DNA of 64,000 bases from Vibrio fluminensis (GTDB taxonomy: Bacteria > Pseudomonadota > Gammaproteobacteria > Enterobacterales > Vibrionaceae), in assembly GCF_015278125.1 (NCBI RefSeq), contig NZ_JADILO010000016.1:26449-90448 (forward strand), given 5' to 3'. Positions within the stretch are counted from its first letter, which is position 1; each line of letters opens with the position of its first letter. Positions 18,730 to 30,396 of this stretch are shown in pieces. Position numbers and translations under genes: made by a program. Under the pieces are notes generated by a model that worked only from the letters and a program-made list of their open reading frames with translations, was not told the origin of the DNA and did no database searches.

Positions 18730-20019
18730 CTATTCACGCTCATGCAGAGGGCGGAATTCACGCTGGTCTTCACCAGTGTATAGCTGACGAGGACGACCGA
18801 TACGGTTAGTCGGATCGCTGTGCATTTCGTTCCAGTGTGCAATCCAGCCGATAGTACGAGACATGGCAAAGATTACGGTAAACATCGATACTGGAATACC
18901 AATCGCTTTCAGAATGATACCTGAGTAGAAATCTACGTTCGGGTACAGTTTCTTCGACACGAAGTACTCATCAGATAGCGCAATACGCTCAAGTTCCATT
19001 GCAACGTCTAGCAGAGGATCTTGGATGTTTAGTTCGGTAAGAACTTCATGACACGCTTCGCGCATGACCGTTGCGCGTGGGTCATAGTTCTTATAAACGC
19101 GGTGACCGAAGCCCATTAGACGGAATGGATCATCTTTGTCTTTCGCACGCTCAACGAACTCAGGAATATTGTCTACACTACCGATTTCTTCAAGCATCTT
19201 CAGACACGCTTCGTTAGCGCCGCCGTGAGCAGGTCCCCATAGCGATGCGATACCCGCTGCGATACATGCAAATGGGTTAGCACCAGATGAACCTGACAGA
19301 CGGACTGTCGACGTTGATGCATTTTGCTCGTGGTCTGCGTGTAGGGTGAAAATTTTATCCATGGCACGTGCGACTACTGGGTTCACTTCATATTCTTCAC
19401 ATGGGTTAGCAAACATCATGTGTAGGAAGTTTTCCGCGTAGTTCAAGTCGTTACGTGGGTAGATAAATGGCTGGCCAATTGAGTACTTGTAACACATGGA
19501 AGCCAGTGTTGGCATTTTTGAAATCAGACGATAAGCCGCGATCTCACGGTGCACGTCGTTGTTGATATCAAGTGAATCGTGGTAGAAGGCTGCTAGAGCA
19601 CCAACTACACCACACATAACGGCCATAGGGTGTGCATCACGACGGAAGCCGTGGAAGAAGCTAGCAATTTGCTCATGCACCATAGTATGACGAGTTACCG
19701 TCGTTTTGAACTTCTCGTATTGCTCACGGGTTGGGGCTTCACCGTAAAGAAGAATATAACAGACTTCCAAATAATCAGCGTTATTCGCTAACTGATCGAT
19801 AGGGAAACCGCGGTGCAGTAGTACACCTTTGCCGCCATCGATGTAAGTTATTTGAGATTCACAAGATGCAGTGGCAAGAAAACCTGGGTCAAAAGTAAAG
19901 TGGCCTGTGGCCCCAAGTTTGCGAACGTCAATCACGTCAGGACCGATGGTCCCTTCCATAATTGGCAGCTCGACTGGCGCTTGGCCTTCAATATGAAGGG
20001 TAGCTTTCTTATCCGCCAT
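18730..20019 (-). CDS. gltA: Citrate synthase (type II, hexameric)
   Basis: 429 residues, the length of the NADH-sensitive Gram-negative enzyme. It condenses oxaloacetate and acetyl-CoA to citrate. Active-site segments are present: [49 protein letters not shown] with the catalytic His, and [11 protein letters not shown] with the catalytic Asp. It is transcribed away from sdhCDAB, with a 397-bp shared control region, as in E. coli. An AGGAG ribosome-binding site (AAAGGAGATTGTTATG) supports the start. Confidence 0.98.
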   Translation of the reverse strand: MADKKATLHIEGQAPVELPIMEGTIGPDVIDVRKLGATGHFTFDPGFLATASCESQITYIDGGKGVLLHRGFPIDQLANNADYLEVCYILLYGEAPTREQYEKFKTTVTRHTMVHEQIASFFHGFRRDAHPMAVMCGVVGALAAFYHDSLDINNDVHREIAAYRLISKMPTLASMCYKYSIGQPFIYPRNDLNYAENFLHMMFANPCEEYEVNPVVARAMDKIFTLHADHEQNASTSTVRLSGSSGANPFACIAAGIASLWGPAHGGANEACLKMLEEIGSVDNIPEFVERAKDKDDPFRLMGFGHRVYKNYDPRATVMREACHEVLTELNIQDPLLDVAMELERIALSDEYFVSKKLYPNVDFYSGIILKAIGIPVSMFTVIFAMSRTIGWIAHWNEMHSDPTNRIGRPRQLYTGEDQREFRPLHERE

Positions 20020-20293
20020 AACAATCTCCTTTGTTTATTATTTAATCCATCCAGGATGTTTGTGTGCCATTTTTGTACGTCTCTTCGTTAACAAAGTCAA
20101 TTTTTCTCCTCTGATGTGTGCTCTTGTTATTATTTTTTGCGCACATTAAGTTAAAAATCTGTTCTGTGTAGCAAAAATTGTTACACTAATTGTATTAGAA
20201 TGTTGCCAGCCGTATATTGGTGGCGTGAAATCTGGGAGAAACCTAATAAATTCAAGGATTGAAAGAATTATCGTCTATCTTTTCAAGCTTTGT

Positions 20294-20318
20294 TGTTAAC
20301 AATTTGCTTACAATTAAC
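20294..20318. promoter_or_regulatory. Candidate ArcA-type site in the gltA/sdhC control region
   Basis: GTTAACAATTTGCTTACAAT followed by TAAC carries GTTAA-type repeats on both strands (minus strand AGTTAATTGT...TTGTTAAC), like ArcA boxes. ArcA represses sdh and gltA under low oxygen in E. coli. The match is by eye and moderate. The rest of the 397-bp gap is A/T-rich, without other elements I can assign. Confidence 0.35.
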
Positions 20319-20416
20319 TCGCTCATATTTGTTCGATTTTGTTATCAAAATGTTATTATTTTAAAGGGTTCAGCTTCCAAGTTTCGTCAATAACTATAAA
20401 TGCTCTAGTGAGCTGA

Positions 20417-20809
20417 GTGAGCAAGCCCGTGAAAGAAAGAAAGTCAAGACCTGTAAACCTAGACTTGCAAACCATACGCTTTCCGATCACTGCTATCGCA
20501 TCTATTCTTCATCGAGTTTCCGGTGTGATCACGTTTGTAGCAGTCGGTATCCTGTTATGGTTGCTGTCTTTATCTCTATCATCTCCTGTCGGATATATGA
20601 AAGCTGTCGATATTGTCGATGGCTGGTTTTTCACGTTTATCCTTTGGGGAATCCTAACCGCTTTGGCCTACCACATTGTGGGTGGCGTTCGTCACTTGCT
20701 GATGGACCTAGGCTACTTTGAAGAGCTGGACACTGGCGCAATGAGCGCGAAAGTTTCATTCGGTGTTACAGCTGTGCTGTCTCTATTAGCGGGGGTATTG
20801 GTATGGTAA
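20417..20809 (+). CDS. sdhC: Succinate dehydrogenase cytochrome b556 subunit
   Basis: 130 residues from a GTG start at 20417 (MSKPVKERKSRPVNLDLQTI). It has three membrane helices (about 25-50, 67-90, 105-128). The signature SILHRVSGVI and the haem-ligand-bearing YHIVGGVRHLLMD are present. With SdhD it anchors SdhAB in the inner membrane and binds haem b and ubiquinone. First gene of sdhCDAB; it overlaps sdhD by 7 bp, a sign of translational coupling. Confidence 0.96.
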   Translation: MSKPVKERKSRPVNLDLQTIRFPITAIASILHRVSGVITFVAVGILLWLLSLSLSSPVGYMKAVDIVDGWFFTFILWGILTALAYHIVGGVRHLLMDLGYFEELDTGAMSAKVSFGVTAVLSLLAGVLVW

Positions 20810-21147
20810 ACCACGTTTCATCATTTGGTCGTAATGGTGTGCATGATTTCCTATTGATTCGTGCAACTGCAATCATTATGACGCTATACACGATCTATCT
20901 AGTCAGCTTTGTCGCTTTCTCTGATATCTCGTACGCATCATGGAGCCAGTTTTTTGCTGGTAACTTCACCAAAGCATTCACAATGGTCGCACTGACCAGC
21001 GTATTGATTCACGCTTGGATCGGTTTGTGGCAGGTGCTGACGGACTACATTAAGTGCTCTAAGTTACGCGGTGGTCTACAAGTCGGCGTAGTCACGCTAT
21101 TGCTTGGCTACTTCTTCTCTGGTCTGTTTATTCTGTGGGGTGCGTAA
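20803..21147 (+). CDS. sdhD: Succinate dehydrogenase hydrophobic membrane anchor subunit
   Basis: 114 residues with three membrane helices. IHAWIGLWQVLTDYIK contains the expected haem-ligand His and the quinone-site Asp-Tyr pair. It completes the membrane anchor of complex II. Its start overlaps the end of sdhC and its stop abuts the GTG of sdhA with no gap. Confidence 0.96.
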   Translation: MVNHVSSFGRNGVHDFLLIRATAIIMTLYTIYLVSFVAFSDISYASWSQFFAGNFTKAFTMVALTSVLIHAWIGLWQVLTDYIKCSKLRGGLQVGVVTLLLGYFFSGLFILWGA

Positions 21148-22914
21148 GTGTCTATTCCAGTTCGTGAATTCGATGCCGTTGTAATCGGCGCAGGCGGTGC
21201 AGGTATGCGCGCCGCTCTACAAATTTCAGAGCAAGGTTTAACCTGCGCTCTGCTCTCAAAAGTTTTCCCTACACGTTCGCACACGGTATCTGCACAGGGC
21301 GGTATTACCGTAGCGTTAGGTAACTCACATAAGGATGATTGGCAGTGGCATATGTACGATACCGTGAAAGGTTCGGACTACATTGGTGACCAAAATGCCA
21401 TCGAATACATGTGTAAAAACGGTCCTGAATCGGTGATTGAGCTTGAGAAAATGGGCTTACCTTTCTCACGTTTTGAAGACGGTTCAATTTATCAACGTCC
21501 GTTTGGTGGTCAGTCAAAAGAGTTTGGTGGCGAGCAAGCGGCACGCACGGCTGCGGCTGCTGACCGTACTGGTCACGCATTGCTGCATACGCTTTACCAG
21601 CAAAACGTGAAACACAAGACCATGATTTTCTCTGAGTGGTATGCGTTGGATTTGGTGAAAAACCAAGATGGTGCCGTGGTTGGTTGTACCGCTATCTGCA
21701 TGGAAACTGGCGAGATTGTTTATTTCAAATCGAAAGCAACCATTCTTGCAACAGGTGGCGCTGGTCGTATCTACGCATCGACAACCAATGCGCACATCAA
21801 CACTGGTGATGGTGTGGGTATGGCGCTGCGCGCTGGCGTTCCGATGCAAGATATGGAAATGTGGCAGTTCCACCCAACGGGTATCGCTGGAGCCGGTGTA
21901 CTGGTAACAGAAGGCTGTCGTGGTGAAGGTGGTTACCTGCTGAACAAAGATGGTGAGCGCTTTATGGAGCGTTACGCACCCAACGCGAAAGACCTTGCTG
22001 GTCGTGACGTTGTGGCTCGTTCTATGATGATTGAGATCCGTGAAGGTCGCGGCTGTGATGGTCCATGGGGCCCACACATTAAACTGAAACTGGATCACCT
22101 TGGTAAAGAAGTGCTTGAGTCTCGTCTGCCTGGTATCTGTGAGCTTTCTCGTACCTTTGCTCACGTCGACCCAGTTAAAGAGCCGATCCCAGTAATTCCA
22201 ACTTGTCACTACATGATGGGTGGGGTACCGACTCAAGTTTCTGGTCAGGCTATCAAGCAAGCAGCTGACGGTGGCGAGATGGAAGTTCAAGGTCTATTTG
22301 CTTGTGGCGAAATTGCGTCAGTCTCCGTACATGGAGCGAACCGCTTGGGTGGCAACTCGCTACTCGATTTAGTGGTGTTTGGACGCGCGACTGGCCTACA
22401 TCTTGGTGAAACCTTGGCTGCACAATCAGAGGCTCGCCCTGCTTCTGAGTCAGATATCGAGGCATCATTGGCGCGTACTATGCGTTGGGAAAATAGCGCG
22501 AGTGGTGAAGACCCATTCCAAATCCGTAAGGACCTACAGCAGTGTATGCAGAACAGCTTCTCGGTATTCCGTGAAGGCGATGCGATGGCTACAGGGCTAG
22601 AAGAGTTGAAAGTGATTCGTGAGCGACTAAAAGAAGCACACTTATCGGACAAGTCAAAAGAATTCAACACGCAACGTATTGAGTGTCTAGAGTTAGATAA
22701 CTTGATGGAAACGGCATATTCTACGGCTGTTGCGGCTAACTACCGTACTGAAAGCCGCGGCGCTCATGCTCGTTTCGATTTCCCAGAGCGTGATGATGAG
22801 AATTGGCTATGCCACTCAATCTATAACCCGGAAACGGAACAGATGTCGAAGCGTGATGTCAACATGACGCCTGTGCATCGTGATGCGTTCCCGCCGAAAG
22901 TTCGTACGTACTAA
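21148..22914 (+). CDS. sdhA: Succinate dehydrogenase flavoprotein subunit
   Basis: 588 residues, GTG start directly after the sdhD stop. The FAD-binding [11 protein letters not shown] lies at about 15-25, and [10 protein letters not shown] holds the His that carries covalent [24 protein letters not shown] and the catalytic Arg region GRDVVARSM are intact. It oxidises succinate to fumarate in the TCA cycle and passes electrons to SdhB. No anomalies. Confidence 0.98.
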   Translation: MSIPVREFDAVVIGAGGAGMRAALQISEQGLTCALLSKVFPTRSHTVSAQGGITVALGNSHKDDWQWHMYDTVKGSDYIGDQNAIEYMCKNGPESVIELEKMGLPFSRFEDGSIYQRPFGGQSKEFGGEQAARTAAAADRTGHALLHTLYQQNVKHKTMIFSEWYALDLVKNQDGAVVGCTAICMETGEIVYFKSKATILATGGAGRIYASTTNAHINTGDGVGMALRAGVPMQDMEMWQFHPTGIAGAGVLVTEGCRGEGGYLLNKDGERFMERYAPNAKDLAGRDVVARSMMIEIREGRGCDGPWGPHIKLKLDHLGKEVLESRLPGICELSRTFAHVDPVKEPIPVIPTCHYMMGGVPTQVSGQAIKQAADGGEMEVQGLFACGEIASVSVHGANRLGGNSLLDLVVFGRATGLHLGETLAAQSEARPASESDIEASLARTMRWENSASGEDPFQIRKDLQQCMQNSFSVFREGDAMATGLEELKVIRERLKEAHLSDKSKEFNTQRIECLELDNLMETAYSTAVAANYRTESRGAHARFDFPERDDENWLCHSIYNPETEQMSKRDVNMTPVHRDAFPPKVRTY

Positions 22915-22928
22915 GGGAGGAATGAAAA

Positions 22929-23639
22929 ATGAAACTAAGCTTCTCTTTGTACCGCTATAACCCTGATGTAGATAACAAGCCTTACATGAAGGACTACACG
23001 CTCGAGGTAGAAGAAGGTTCCGATATGATGGTGCTAGATGCACTGATCTTATTGAAAGAACAAGACCCTACTATCGCGTTCCGTCGTTCGTGCCGTGAAG
23101 GTGTCTGTGGTTCAGATGGTTTAAACATGAACGGCAAAAATGGTTTGGCGTGTATCACACCGCTCTCTGCCTTGCAGGGTGAGAAAATTGTGATTCGACC
23201 ATTGCCTGGTTTGCCTGTGGTTCGTGACCTGATCGTAGATATGACCCAATTTTACGATAACTACGCCAAGGTTAAGCCATTCTTGATCTCTGATGGAGCA
23301 ATGCCACCATCACGTGAAAACTTGCAAATGCCAGAAGACCGTGCCCATTTGGATGGTCTTTATGAATGTATCATGTGTGCGTGTTGTACCACTTCTTGCC
23401 CGTCGTTCTGGTGGAACCCTGATAAGTTTATCGGTCCTGCCGGTCTATTGGCCGCCTATCGTTGGTTAATTGACAGCCGAGATACGGCAACTGATGAACG
23501 ATTGTCCGATCTCGACGATGCATTTAGTGTTTTTCGTTGCCATGGCATCATGAATTGTGTAAGTGTTTGTCCTAAGGGACTAAATCCTACAAAAGCGATT
23601 GGTCACATCAAGTCGATGTTGGTAAATCGTTCGGTTTAG
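22929..23639 (+). CDS. sdhB: Succinate dehydrogenase iron-sulfur subunit
   Basis: 236 residues. The [2Fe-2S] ligands lie in SCREGVCGSDG with the later C of LACITP; the [4Fe-4S] and [3Fe-4S] ligands lie in CIMCACCTTSCPSFWW and CHGIMNCVSVCPKGLNP. It links the flavin of SdhA to quinone. AAGGGAGGAATG supplies a strong ribosome-binding site. A 103-bp gap separates it from sucA. Confidence 0.98.
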   Translation: MKLSFSLYRYNPDVDNKPYMKDYTLEVEEGSDMMVLDALILLKEQDPTIAFRRSCREGVCGSDGLNMNGKNGLACITPLSALQGEKIVIRPLPGLPVVRDLIVDMTQFYDNYAKVKPFLISDGAMPPSRENLQMPEDRAHLDGLYECIMCACCTTSCPSFWWNPDKFIGPAGLLAAYRWLIDSRDTATDERLSDLDDAFSVFRCHGIMNCVSVCPKGLNPTKAIGHIKSMLVNRSV

Positions 23640-23652
23640 TGAACTGTTAAAA

Positions 23653-23680
23653 TTGCCGCTACTCAATTTTGGGTAGCGGC
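23653..23680 (+). other. Intercistronic hairpin between sdhB and sucA
   Basis: GCCGCTAC-N10-GTAGCGGC is a perfect 8-bp stem without a T tail. It probably shapes mRNA stability or processing between the sdh and suc parts of the operon rather than stopping transcription. Confidence 0.5.
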
Positions 23681-23742
23681 CTATTCAATAGAAGCGCGGC
23701 ATAGACCGCTGCAAACGTGAAAACTACTGGTTAAGGGAAAAT

Positions 23743-26598
23743 ATGCACAACAGTGTGATGAAGGCATGGCTCGAGTCTTCACACTTGGCAGGCGCAAATG
23801 CGACATACGTAGAGGATCTCTACGAATTGTATCTAAGTGACCCCGATCTGGTAAGTGAGGAGTGGATTCGTGTATTTGATGGTTTGCCTAAGCCATCTGC
23901 AGATGTGGTGGAACAGCCGCACTCACGTGTCCGTGATTACTTCCGTCGACTCGCTCAAGAAACAAAGCATTACAATGTCCAAGTTAGTGACCCCGACGTC
24001 GATGCTAAACAAGTAAAAGTTCTACAGCTGATTAACGCGTACCGTTTCCGCGGTCATGAGGCAGCTGATCTCGATCCTCTAGGTCTATGGAACCGCCCTA
24101 CAGTGGCAGAACTAGACCCTTCCTTCCACAATCTCAACGATGATGACTTAGAAGAAACATTCAACGTGGGTTCTTTTGCTATTGGTCAAGAGACCATGAA
24201 GCTAAAAGATATCTATTCGTCATTGAAGAAAACCTACTGCGGTTCGATTGGTGCAGAGTACATGCACATGACCGATACGGAACAAAAACGTTGGATCCAG
24301 CAGCGTTTAGAGTCAGTGGTTGGTCAGCCATCGTTCACCGCAGATGAGAAGCGTAACTTCTTAGAAGAACTTACCGCAGCGGAAGGCCTTGAGCGCTATT
24401 TAGGCGCAAAATTCCCAGGTGCAAAACGTTTCTCTCTAGAGGGTGGTGATGCCCTAATTCCAATGACTAAAGAATTAATCCGTCATGCTGGTAACAGCGG
24501 CATGCGTGAGGTCGTTATTGGCATGGCACACCGTGGTCGTTTAAACATGTTGGTTAACGTGTTAGGCAAAAAACCACAAGATCTGTTTGATGAATTTGCC
24601 GGTAAACATGGTGATTCTTGGGGAACGGGTGATGTTAAATATCACCAAGGTTTCTCAGCTGACTTTGCAACGCCAGGTGGTGATGTTCACTTAGCGTTGG
24701 CGTTTAACCCGTCGCATCTCGAGATTGTAAACCCAGTAGTGATTGGTTCGGTTCGTGCCCGCCAAGATCGCCTTGGCGATAAAAACGGCAGCACAGTATT
24801 ACCAATTACGATTCACGGTGACTCAGCGGTCGCTGGTCAAGGTGTGGTTGCTGAGACATTTAATATGTCACAGTCACGTGGTTATCGTGTCGGTGGTACG
24901 GTTCGTATCGTGGTGAACAACCAAGTTGGTTTCACGACTTCAAACCCGACCGATACGCGTTCAACCATGTACTGTACTGATATTGCTAAGATGGTACAGG
25001 CGCCAATCTTCCACGTGAACGCCGATGATCCAGAAGCGGTCGCCTTTGTTACGCGCATTGCACTTGATTACCGCAATGAATTTAAGCGTGATGTTGTGAT
25101 TGATTTGGTTTGTTACCGTCGTCATGGTCACAACGAAGCGGATGAGCCAAATGCGACTCAACCGTTGATGTATCAAAAAATCAAAAAGCATCCAACGCCA
25201 CGTAAGCTATATGCTGATGTACTGATCGAGCGCGGTGATAACGACATTGAGACGGCAACAGCGCTAATCAATGAATATCGTGATGCGTTAGATCGTGGTG
25301 AAGTGGTGGTGAAAGAGTGGCGTCCAATGGCTCTACATTCAGTAGACTGGTCTCCATATCTAGGTCACGACTGGGATACGCCTTGGAATAGTCAGTACGA
25401 CAGAGATCGCCTAGTTGAATTAGGTAACCGTCTATGTCAGTACCCAGACAGTCATAAGCTACAGAGCCGAGTTAACAAGCTTTACAACGATCGTCTATCA
25501 ATGATGAGCGGTGAGAAAGCGGTTGACTGGGGTATGGCAGAAACCTTGGCTTACGCGACCTTACTTGATGACGGGAAGCGCATTCGTATTTCAGGTCAGG
25601 ATTCTGGACGTGGTACTTTCTTCCACCGACACTCTGTGCTGCACAACCAATCAGACGCAAGTACCTATATTCCTCTAGCGAATATTCATGATAAGCAGGG
25701 GCCTTTCCAAGTGATTGACTCGGTGCTGTCTGAAGAAGCGGTATTGGCCTTTGAATATGGCTACGCGACGGCTGAGCCGAGTGGTTTAACCATTTGGGAA
25801 GCGCAGTTTGGTGACTTCGCTAACGGCGCGCAAGTTGTGATTGACCAATTTATCTCCTCGGGTGAGCAAAAGTGGGCGCGTTTGTGTGGTCTAACAATGC
25901 TACTACCACATGGTTATGAAGGTCAGGGCCCTGAGCACTCGTCGGCGCGCCTAGAGCGTTACCTACAGCTTTGTGCTGAGCAGAATATGCAGGTTGTTGT
26001 GCCCTCAACGCCAGCTCAGGTTTATCACATGATTCGTCGTCAAGTGGTGCGCCCAATGCGCCGCCCACTGATTGTGATGTCACCGAAATCACTGCTACGT
26101 CACCCATTGTGTATTTCAAGTTTAGAAGACTTATCTGACGGTACGTTCTTACCTGCAATTCCAGAGATAGATCAACTGGAAGCAAGTAAGGTGAAACGCG
26201 TAGTGTTCTGTTCTGGCAAGGTATATTTCGACCTGCTTGAACAGCGCCGCAAGAACGAGCAAGACGATGTTGCTATCGTGCGTATCGAGCAGCTTTACCC
26301 ATTCCCATTGGAAGAAGTGAAAGAAGCGATTGCTCAATACACCAATGTTGAAGATTTTGTTTGGTGCCAAGAAGAGCCACAGAACCAAGGTGCTTGGTAC
26401 TGTAGCCAGCATAATTTCCGCGCAGCCATTCCAGCTGGCGCAGACCTTAAATATGCGGGCCGCCCAGCTTCAGCATCTCCGGCGGTAGGTTATATGTCGG
26501 TACACTTGAAACAACAAAAAGCGTTGGTCGAAGACGCTTTGACCACTGGTTCTAATACATCAGATTCGAAAACCTCAGATAAAGAACTAGAAGCATAA
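23743..26598 (+). CDS. sucA: 2-oxoglutarate dehydrogenase E1 component
   Basis: 951 residues, slightly longer than E. coli SucA (933). The thiamine-diphosphate enzyme decarboxylates 2-oxoglutarate and succinylates the lipoyl group of SucB. The N-terminal E2-binding helix [18 protein letters not shown], the segment [13 protein letters not shown] and the cofactor-binding [14 protein letters not shown] are intact. The C-terminal tail after about residue 930 (serine-threonine rich, [18 protein letters not shown]) accounts for the extra length and looks like a disordered extension. RBS AAGGGAAA supports the start. It lies 11 bp from sucB. Confidence 0.97.
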   Translation: MHNSVMKAWLESSHLAGANATYVEDLYELYLSDPDLVSEEWIRVFDGLPKPSADVVEQPHSRVRDYFRRLAQETKHYNVQVSDPDVDAKQVKVLQLINAYRFRGHEAADLDPLGLWNRPTVAELDPSFHNLNDDDLEETFNVGSFAIGQETMKLKDIYSSLKKTYCGSIGAEYMHMTDTEQKRWIQQRLESVVGQPSFTADEKRNFLEELTAAEGLERYLGAKFPGAKRFSLEGGDALIPMTKELIRHAGNSGMREVVIGMAHRGRLNMLVNVLGKKPQDLFDEFAGKHGDSWGTGDVKYHQGFSADFATPGGDVHLALAFNPSHLEIVNPVVIGSVRARQDRLGDKNGSTVLPITIHGDSAVAGQGVVAETFNMSQSRGYRVGGTVRIVVNNQVGFTTSNPTDTRSTMYCTDIAKMVQAPIFHVNADDPEAVAFVTRIALDYRNEFKRDVVIDLVCYRRHGHNEADEPNATQPLMYQKIKKHPTPRKLYADVLIERGDNDIETATALINEYRDALDRGEVVVKEWRPMALHSVDWSPYLGHDWDTPWNSQYDRDRLVELGNRLCQYPDSHKLQSRVNKLYNDRLSMMSGEKAVDWGMAETLAYATLLDDGKRIRISGQDSGRGTFFHRHSVLHNQSDASTYIPLANIHDKQGPFQVIDSVLSEEAVLAFEYGYATAEPSGLTIWEAQFGDFANGAQVVIDQFISSGEQKWARLCGLTMLLPHGYEGQGPEHSSARLERYLQLCAEQNMQVVVPSTPAQVYHMIRRQVVRPMRRPLIVMSPKSLLRHPLCISSLEDLSDGTFLPAIPEIDQLEASKVKRVVFCSGKVYFDLLEQRRKNEQDDVAIVRIEQLYPFPLEEVKEAIAQYTNVEDFVWCQEEPQNQGAWYCSQHNFRAAIPAGADLKYAGRPASASPAVGYMSVHLKQQKALVEDALTTGSNTSDSKTSDKELEA

Positions 26599-26609
26599 GG
26601 AAGATAGAA

Positions 26610-27815
26610 ATGACAATTGAAATTCTGGTTCCAGATTTACCTGAATCAGTTGCAGACGCAACCGTCGCTACATGGCACAAGCAACCAGGAGAAATGGTTG
26701 AGCGTGATGAAGTTCTTGTAGATATCGAAACCGATAAGGTTGTACTTGAAGTTCCTGCTCCAGAAGCAGGTATTTTAGAAGCCATCATAGAAGAAGAAGG
26801 TGCTACGGTACTTTCTAAGCAGCTAATCGCTAAGTTGAAGCCAGGTGCTGTTGCTGGTGAACCTACAACAGATACGACCGCTGAGACAGAGTCATCGCCA
26901 GACAAGCGTCACAAAGCAGCGCTGACAGAAGAGAGCAACGATGCCCTAAGTCCTGCGGTTCGTCGTTTACTTGCTGAACATGGCCTAGAAGCTTCACAAG
27001 TGAAGGGCTCTGGTGTGGGTGGCCGTATTACTCGCGAAGACATTGACGCGCACTTAGCTAACGCAAAATCGAGCGTAAAAGCAGAAGAGCCAGTTGCTCA
27101 AGCTCCAGCCGCTGCTCGCAGTCAAAAGCGTGTGCCAATGACTCGTTTGCGTAAGACAGTGGCGAACCGTCTTCTTGAAGCGAAGAACAGCACAGCAATG
27201 CTAACTACATTTAACGAAGTGAACATGAAGCCAATCATGGATCTTCGTAAGCAGTACAAAGACCAGTTCGAAGAGCGTCACGGCATTCGTCTTGGTTTCA
27301 TGTCTTTCTACGTAAAAGCGGTAACGGAAGCACTAAAACGTTACCCAGAAGTGAATGCGTCGATTGATGGTGATGACATTGTTTATCACAACTATTTTGA
27401 TATCAGCATGGCAGTATCAACGCCACGTGGCCTAGTGACCCCCGTTCTTAAAGATTGTGACACTCTAGGTTTTGCTGATGTTGAGAAAGGCATCAAAGAA
27501 CTGGCTATCAAAGGTCGTGATGGCAAGCTAACGGTTGATGAGCTGATGGGCGGTAACTTTACTATCACTAACGGCGGTGTATTTGGCTCACTAATGTCAA
27601 CGCCAATCATTAACCCACCTCAGTCAGCAATCTTGGGCATGCATAAGATCCAAGATCGTCCGATGGCTGTGGATGGCAAGGTAGAAATTCTGCCAATGAT
27701 GTACCTAGCTCTATCTTACGATCACCGTTTAATCGATGGTCGTGAGTCAGTGGGCTTCCTAGTAACCATTAAAGAGCTACTAGAAGATCCAGCGCGTCTG
27801 TTATTAGACGTTTAA
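26610..27815 (+). CDS. sucB: 2-oxoglutarate dehydrogenase E2, dihydrolipoyl succinyltransferase
   Basis: 401 residues. A single lipoyl domain (about 1-78) carries the modified Lys43 in [12 protein letters not shown] peripheral-subunit-binding domain around 115-150 contains [16 protein letters not shown] and GRITREDI. The acyltransferase core ends with [12 protein letters not shown], holding the catalytic His. It transfers succinyl to CoA. E3 (lpd) is not encoded nearby; it is usually shared with pyruvate dehydrogenase. AAGGAAG precedes the ATG. Confidence 0.98.
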   Translation: MTIEILVPDLPESVADATVATWHKQPGEMVERDEVLVDIETDKVVLEVPAPEAGILEAIIEEEGATVLSKQLIAKLKPGAVAGEPTTDTTAETESSPDKRHKAALTEESNDALSPAVRRLLAEHGLEASQVKGSGVGGRITREDIDAHLANAKSSVKAEEPVAQAPAAARSQKRVPMTRLRKTVANRLLEAKNSTAMLTTFNEVNMKPIMDLRKQYKDQFEERHGIRLGFMSFYVKAVTEALKRYPEVNASIDGDDIVYHNYFDISMAVSTPRGLVTPVLKDCDTLGFADVEKGIKELAIKGRDGKLTVDELMGGNFTITNGGVFGSLMSTPIINPPQSAILGMHKIQDRPMAVDGKVEILPMMYLALSYDHRLIDGRESVGFLVTIKELLEDPARLLLDV

Positions 27816-27823
27816 TATCGCTA

Positions 27824-27852
27824 AAACGTCGAGTTGTCTTGGATGACTCGAC
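27824..27852 (+). other. Intercistronic stem-loop between sucB and sucC
   Basis: CGTCGAGT-N11-ACTCGACG is an 8-bp perfect stem in the 197-bp sucB-sucC gap. It lacks a T tail. It could set the ratio of sucAB to sucCD mRNA through stability or processing. Confidence 0.5.
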
Positions 27853-28012
27853 GCCTTTAGCTCTCGGGGCTAGACTGGCTCAACTGTCTGGCCTTCATTT
27901 GAATCGTATTGCGATTGATTTGAGAAGACCCTACAGACGTGTAAGCAGAGTTCTACTGCAACGTTAATGGAAATTATAAATCCCTTAAGGGAAGAACAAA
28001 CGGAATATCAAA

Positions 28013-29179
28013 ATGAATTTGCATGAATACCAAGCCAAACAGCTGTTTGCAGAATTCGGTTTGCCTGTGCCGGAAGGTTACGCTTGTGATACCCCACAAG
28101 AAGCGTTCGAAGCAGCAGGTCGCATTAGCACAGAGAAAAAAGTCGTTAAGTGTCAGGTACACGCTGGTGGCCGCGGTAAAGCGGGCGGCGTTGAACTGCA
28201 TGATACTAAAGATGGTGTGAAAGAATTTGCTCAAAAGTGGCTAGGTAAAAACCTAGTAACTTACCAAACAGATGCTAATGGTCAGCCAGTATCTAAAATT
28301 TTGGTTGAGGAAGCGTCTGATATCGCTAACGAGCTATATTTGGGTGCAGTAGTTGATCGTTCAACTCAACGCATTGTATTCATGGCATCGACAGAAGGTG
28401 GTGTGGAAATTGAGAAAGTGGCAGAAGAAACGCCAGAGCTCATCCATAAAGCCGCAATCGATCCGCTTGTTGGTCCACAGGCTTACCAAGGCCGTGAACT
28501 AGCATTCAAACTTGGTCTTAAAGGTGACCAAATCAAACAGTTCGTTAAGATCTTTGTTGGTCTAGGCGAAATGTTTGCTCAATACGATCTAGCACTGCTT
28601 GAAATCAACCCTCTGGTTATCACTGGAGCAGGTGATCTACTGTGTCTAGATGGCAAAATTAATATCGACTCTAACGCACTTTACCGTCAGCCAAAGCTGC
28701 GTGAGATGCACGATCCTTCACAAGAAGATGAGCGCGAAGCACATGCAGCACAATGGGAGCTTAACTACGTAGCTCTGGATGGCAGCATCGGCTGTATGGT
28801 TAACGGTGCAGGTCTGGCGATGGGTACGATGGATATCGTAAACCTACATGGCGGCCAACCAGCAAACTTCCTTGATGTAGGCGGCGGCGCAACCAAAGAG
28901 CGTGTTACTGAAGCCTTCAAGATCATCCTATCTGACAGTAATGTGAAAGCGGTACTGGTTAATATCTTCGGCGGCATCGTTCGTTGTGACCTGATTGCAG
29001 AAGGTATCATTGGCGCTGTTGAAGAAGTTGGCGTTGAAGTACCAGTCGTTGTTCGTCTAGAAGGTAACAATGCACCGCTAGGCTCGCAGAAACTGGCTGA
29101 AAGTGGTCTAAATATCATCGCTGCAAACTCTCTAACTGAAGCAGCAGAAAAAGTAGTTGCTGCAGCGGAGGGCAAATAA
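28013..29179 (+). CDS. sucC: Succinyl-CoA synthetase beta subunit
   Basis: 388 residues, E. coli length. The ATP-grasp N-terminal domain begins [18 protein letters not shown] and includes [15 protein letters not shown]. The CoA-ligase domain includes [12 protein letters not shown] and [14 protein letters not shown]. It makes ATP (or GTP) from succinyl-CoA. The Shine-Dalgarno match is poor, and the 197-bp gap may carry a processing site. Its stop overlaps the sucD ATG by one base. Confidence 0.97.
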   Translation: MNLHEYQAKQLFAEFGLPVPEGYACDTPQEAFEAAGRISTEKKVVKCQVHAGGRGKAGGVELHDTKDGVKEFAQKWLGKNLVTYQTDANGQPVSKILVEEASDIANELYLGAVVDRSTQRIVFMASTEGGVEIEKVAEETPELIHKAAIDPLVGPQAYQGRELAFKLGLKGDQIKQFVKIFVGLGEMFAQYDLALLEINPLVITGAGDLLCLDGKINIDSNALYRQPKLREMHDPSQEDEREAHAAQWELNYVALDGSIGCMVNGAGLAMGTMDIVNLHGGQPANFLDVGGGATKERVTEAFKIILSDSNVKAVLVNIFGGIVRCDLIAEGIIGAVEEVGVEVPVVVRLEGNNAPLGSQKLAESGLNIIAANSLTEAAEKVVAAAEGK

Positions 29180-30051
29180 TGTCAGTACTAATTAATAAAG
29201 ATACTAAAGTTATCTGTCAGGGTTTCACGGGCGGTCAAGGTACGTTCCACTCTGAGCAAGCGATCGCTTACGGCACACAAATGGTTGGTGGTGTATCACC
29301 AGGCAAAGGTGGTCAAACTCACCTAGGTCTACCAGTGTTTAACACCGTACGTGAAGCGGTAGAAGTGACTGGTGCAACTGCATCAGTTATCTACGTACCT
29401 GCGCCTTTTTGTAAAGATGCAATCCTTGAAGCGATTGATGCTGGTGTAAAGCTGATTGTAACGATCACGGAAGGTATTCCAACACTGGATCTGCTGGATG
29501 TGAAAGTACGTCTAGACGAAGCTGGCGTTGTGATGATTGGTCCTAACTGTCCGGGTGTTATCACGCCGGATGAGTGTAAGATTGGTATCATGCCAGGCCA
29601 TATCCACAAGAAAGGCAAAGTGGGTATCGTATCGCGCTCTGGTACACTAACTTATGAAGCCGTTAAGCAGACTACCGACGAAGGTTTCGGTCAGTCTACT
29701 TGTGTTGGTATCGGTGGTGACCCAATCCCAGGTTCAAACTTTATCGACATCTTGAAGCTGTTCCAAGAAGACCCTGAGACAGAAGCGATCGTTATGATTG
29801 GTGAGATCGGTGGTACAGCGGAAGAAGAAGCGGCTGCGTTCATAAAAGACAATGTGACTAAACCTGTGGTTTCTTACATTGCAGGTGTAACGGCGCCTCC
29901 TGGTAAGCGTATGGGTCACGCTGGTGCGATCATCTCTGGTGGTAAAGGTACTGCTGAAGATAAGTTTGCCGCGCTAGAAGAAGCTGGCGTTAAGACGGTT
30001 AAGTCTCTAGCCGACATTGGTAAAGCACTTCGTGAAGTGACCGGTTGGTAA
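29179..30051 (+). CDS. sucD: Succinyl-CoA synthetase alpha subunit
   Basis: 290 residues. The CoA-binding Rossmann domain holds [17 protein letters not shown] and [10 protein letters not shown]; the phosphorylated His lies in [19 protein letters not shown] near residue 247. It forms the alpha2beta2 enzyme with SucC and is translationally coupled to it. It is the last gene of the sdhCDAB-sucABCD run and is followed by a strong terminator. Confidence 0.98.
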   Translation: MSVLINKDTKVICQGFTGGQGTFHSEQAIAYGTQMVGGVSPGKGGQTHLGLPVFNTVREAVEVTGATASVIYVPAPFCKDAILEAIDAGVKLIVTITEGIPTLDLLDVKVRLDEAGVVMIGPNCPGVITPDECKIGIMPGHIHKKGKVGIVSRSGTLTYEAVKQTTDEGFGQSTCVGIGGDPIPGSNFIDILKLFQEDPETEAIVMIGEIGGTAEEEAAAFIKDNVTKPVVSYIAGVTAPPGKRMGHAGAIISGGKGTAEDKFAALEEAGVKTVKSLADIGKALREVTGW

Positions 30052-30074
30052 TCTCGCTGCAATAAAAGAAGATC

Positions 30075-30106
30075 AAAGGCTCAGCTTCGGCTGGGCCTTC
30101 TTTTTT
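30075..30106 (+). terminator. Rho-independent terminator of the sdh-suc operon
   Basis: AAGGCTCAGC-TTCG-GCTGGGCCTT, 10-bp stem with one G-T pair and a TTCG loop, then T6. Confidence 0.93.
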
Positions 30107-30205
30107 GGGAGACGAGCTGCGCACTTGCATGCGGGAACGCAAAGCTGAGGCTTTGCTTTGGGAACACGAATCAGAGATTCGTTTACGGAGTTGGGAGCGT
30201 TAAAC
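30107..30205. repeat. Degenerate GGGAACG-type repeat tract
   Basis: Contains several small inverted pieces joined by GGGAACG or GGAGTTGGGA, for example AAAGC-TGAG-GCTTT and CGAAT-CAGAG-ATTCG. The style resembles the 42-bp array at 18132 and the gap at 16258-16506, but units are not identical. No gene. Confidence 0.5.
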
Positions 30206-30332
30206 TATACCCAAACAACTTGGAGATGCAGGTAGGCGACAAAGGAACAAAGCCTCTGAGCATAGATGGTCTATGTGATGAGGTTTGTGAGTGCCAGTCA
30301 ACACCGCTGTAACTTCAAGTAGGACGGGTATA
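30206..30332. repeat. ERIC (IRU) element, 127 bp
   Basis: Bounded by TATACCC at 30206 and GGGTATA ending at 30332, exactly the 127-bp length of the classical enterobacterial repetitive intergenic consensus. Interior matches include CAACTTGGAGATGCAGGTAG, a central imperfect palindrome (GAGCATAGATGGTCTATGTG) and GCCAGTCAACACCGCTG followed by AACTTCAAG. It is a non-coding palindromic element that is transcribed into a long hairpin when inside mRNA; here it lies downstream of the sucD terminator. Confidence 0.92.
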
Positions 30333-30396
30333 AAGCTTCACTTCGGGATAATTTTGTGGCTGAAAATGTTGTAAATGTCGTTGCTGGGTGTAACGA

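Noticed and set aside
21514..22290. A 258-codon open frame on the minus strand inside sdhA.
   Set aside because: It is a mirror of the sdhA coding sequence, with His/Thr-rich composition unlike any protein family.
27967..28026. A 19-codon open frame that overlaps the sucC start and could be a leader peptide.
   Set aside because: It has no ribosome-binding site and is of the length expected by chance in this gap.
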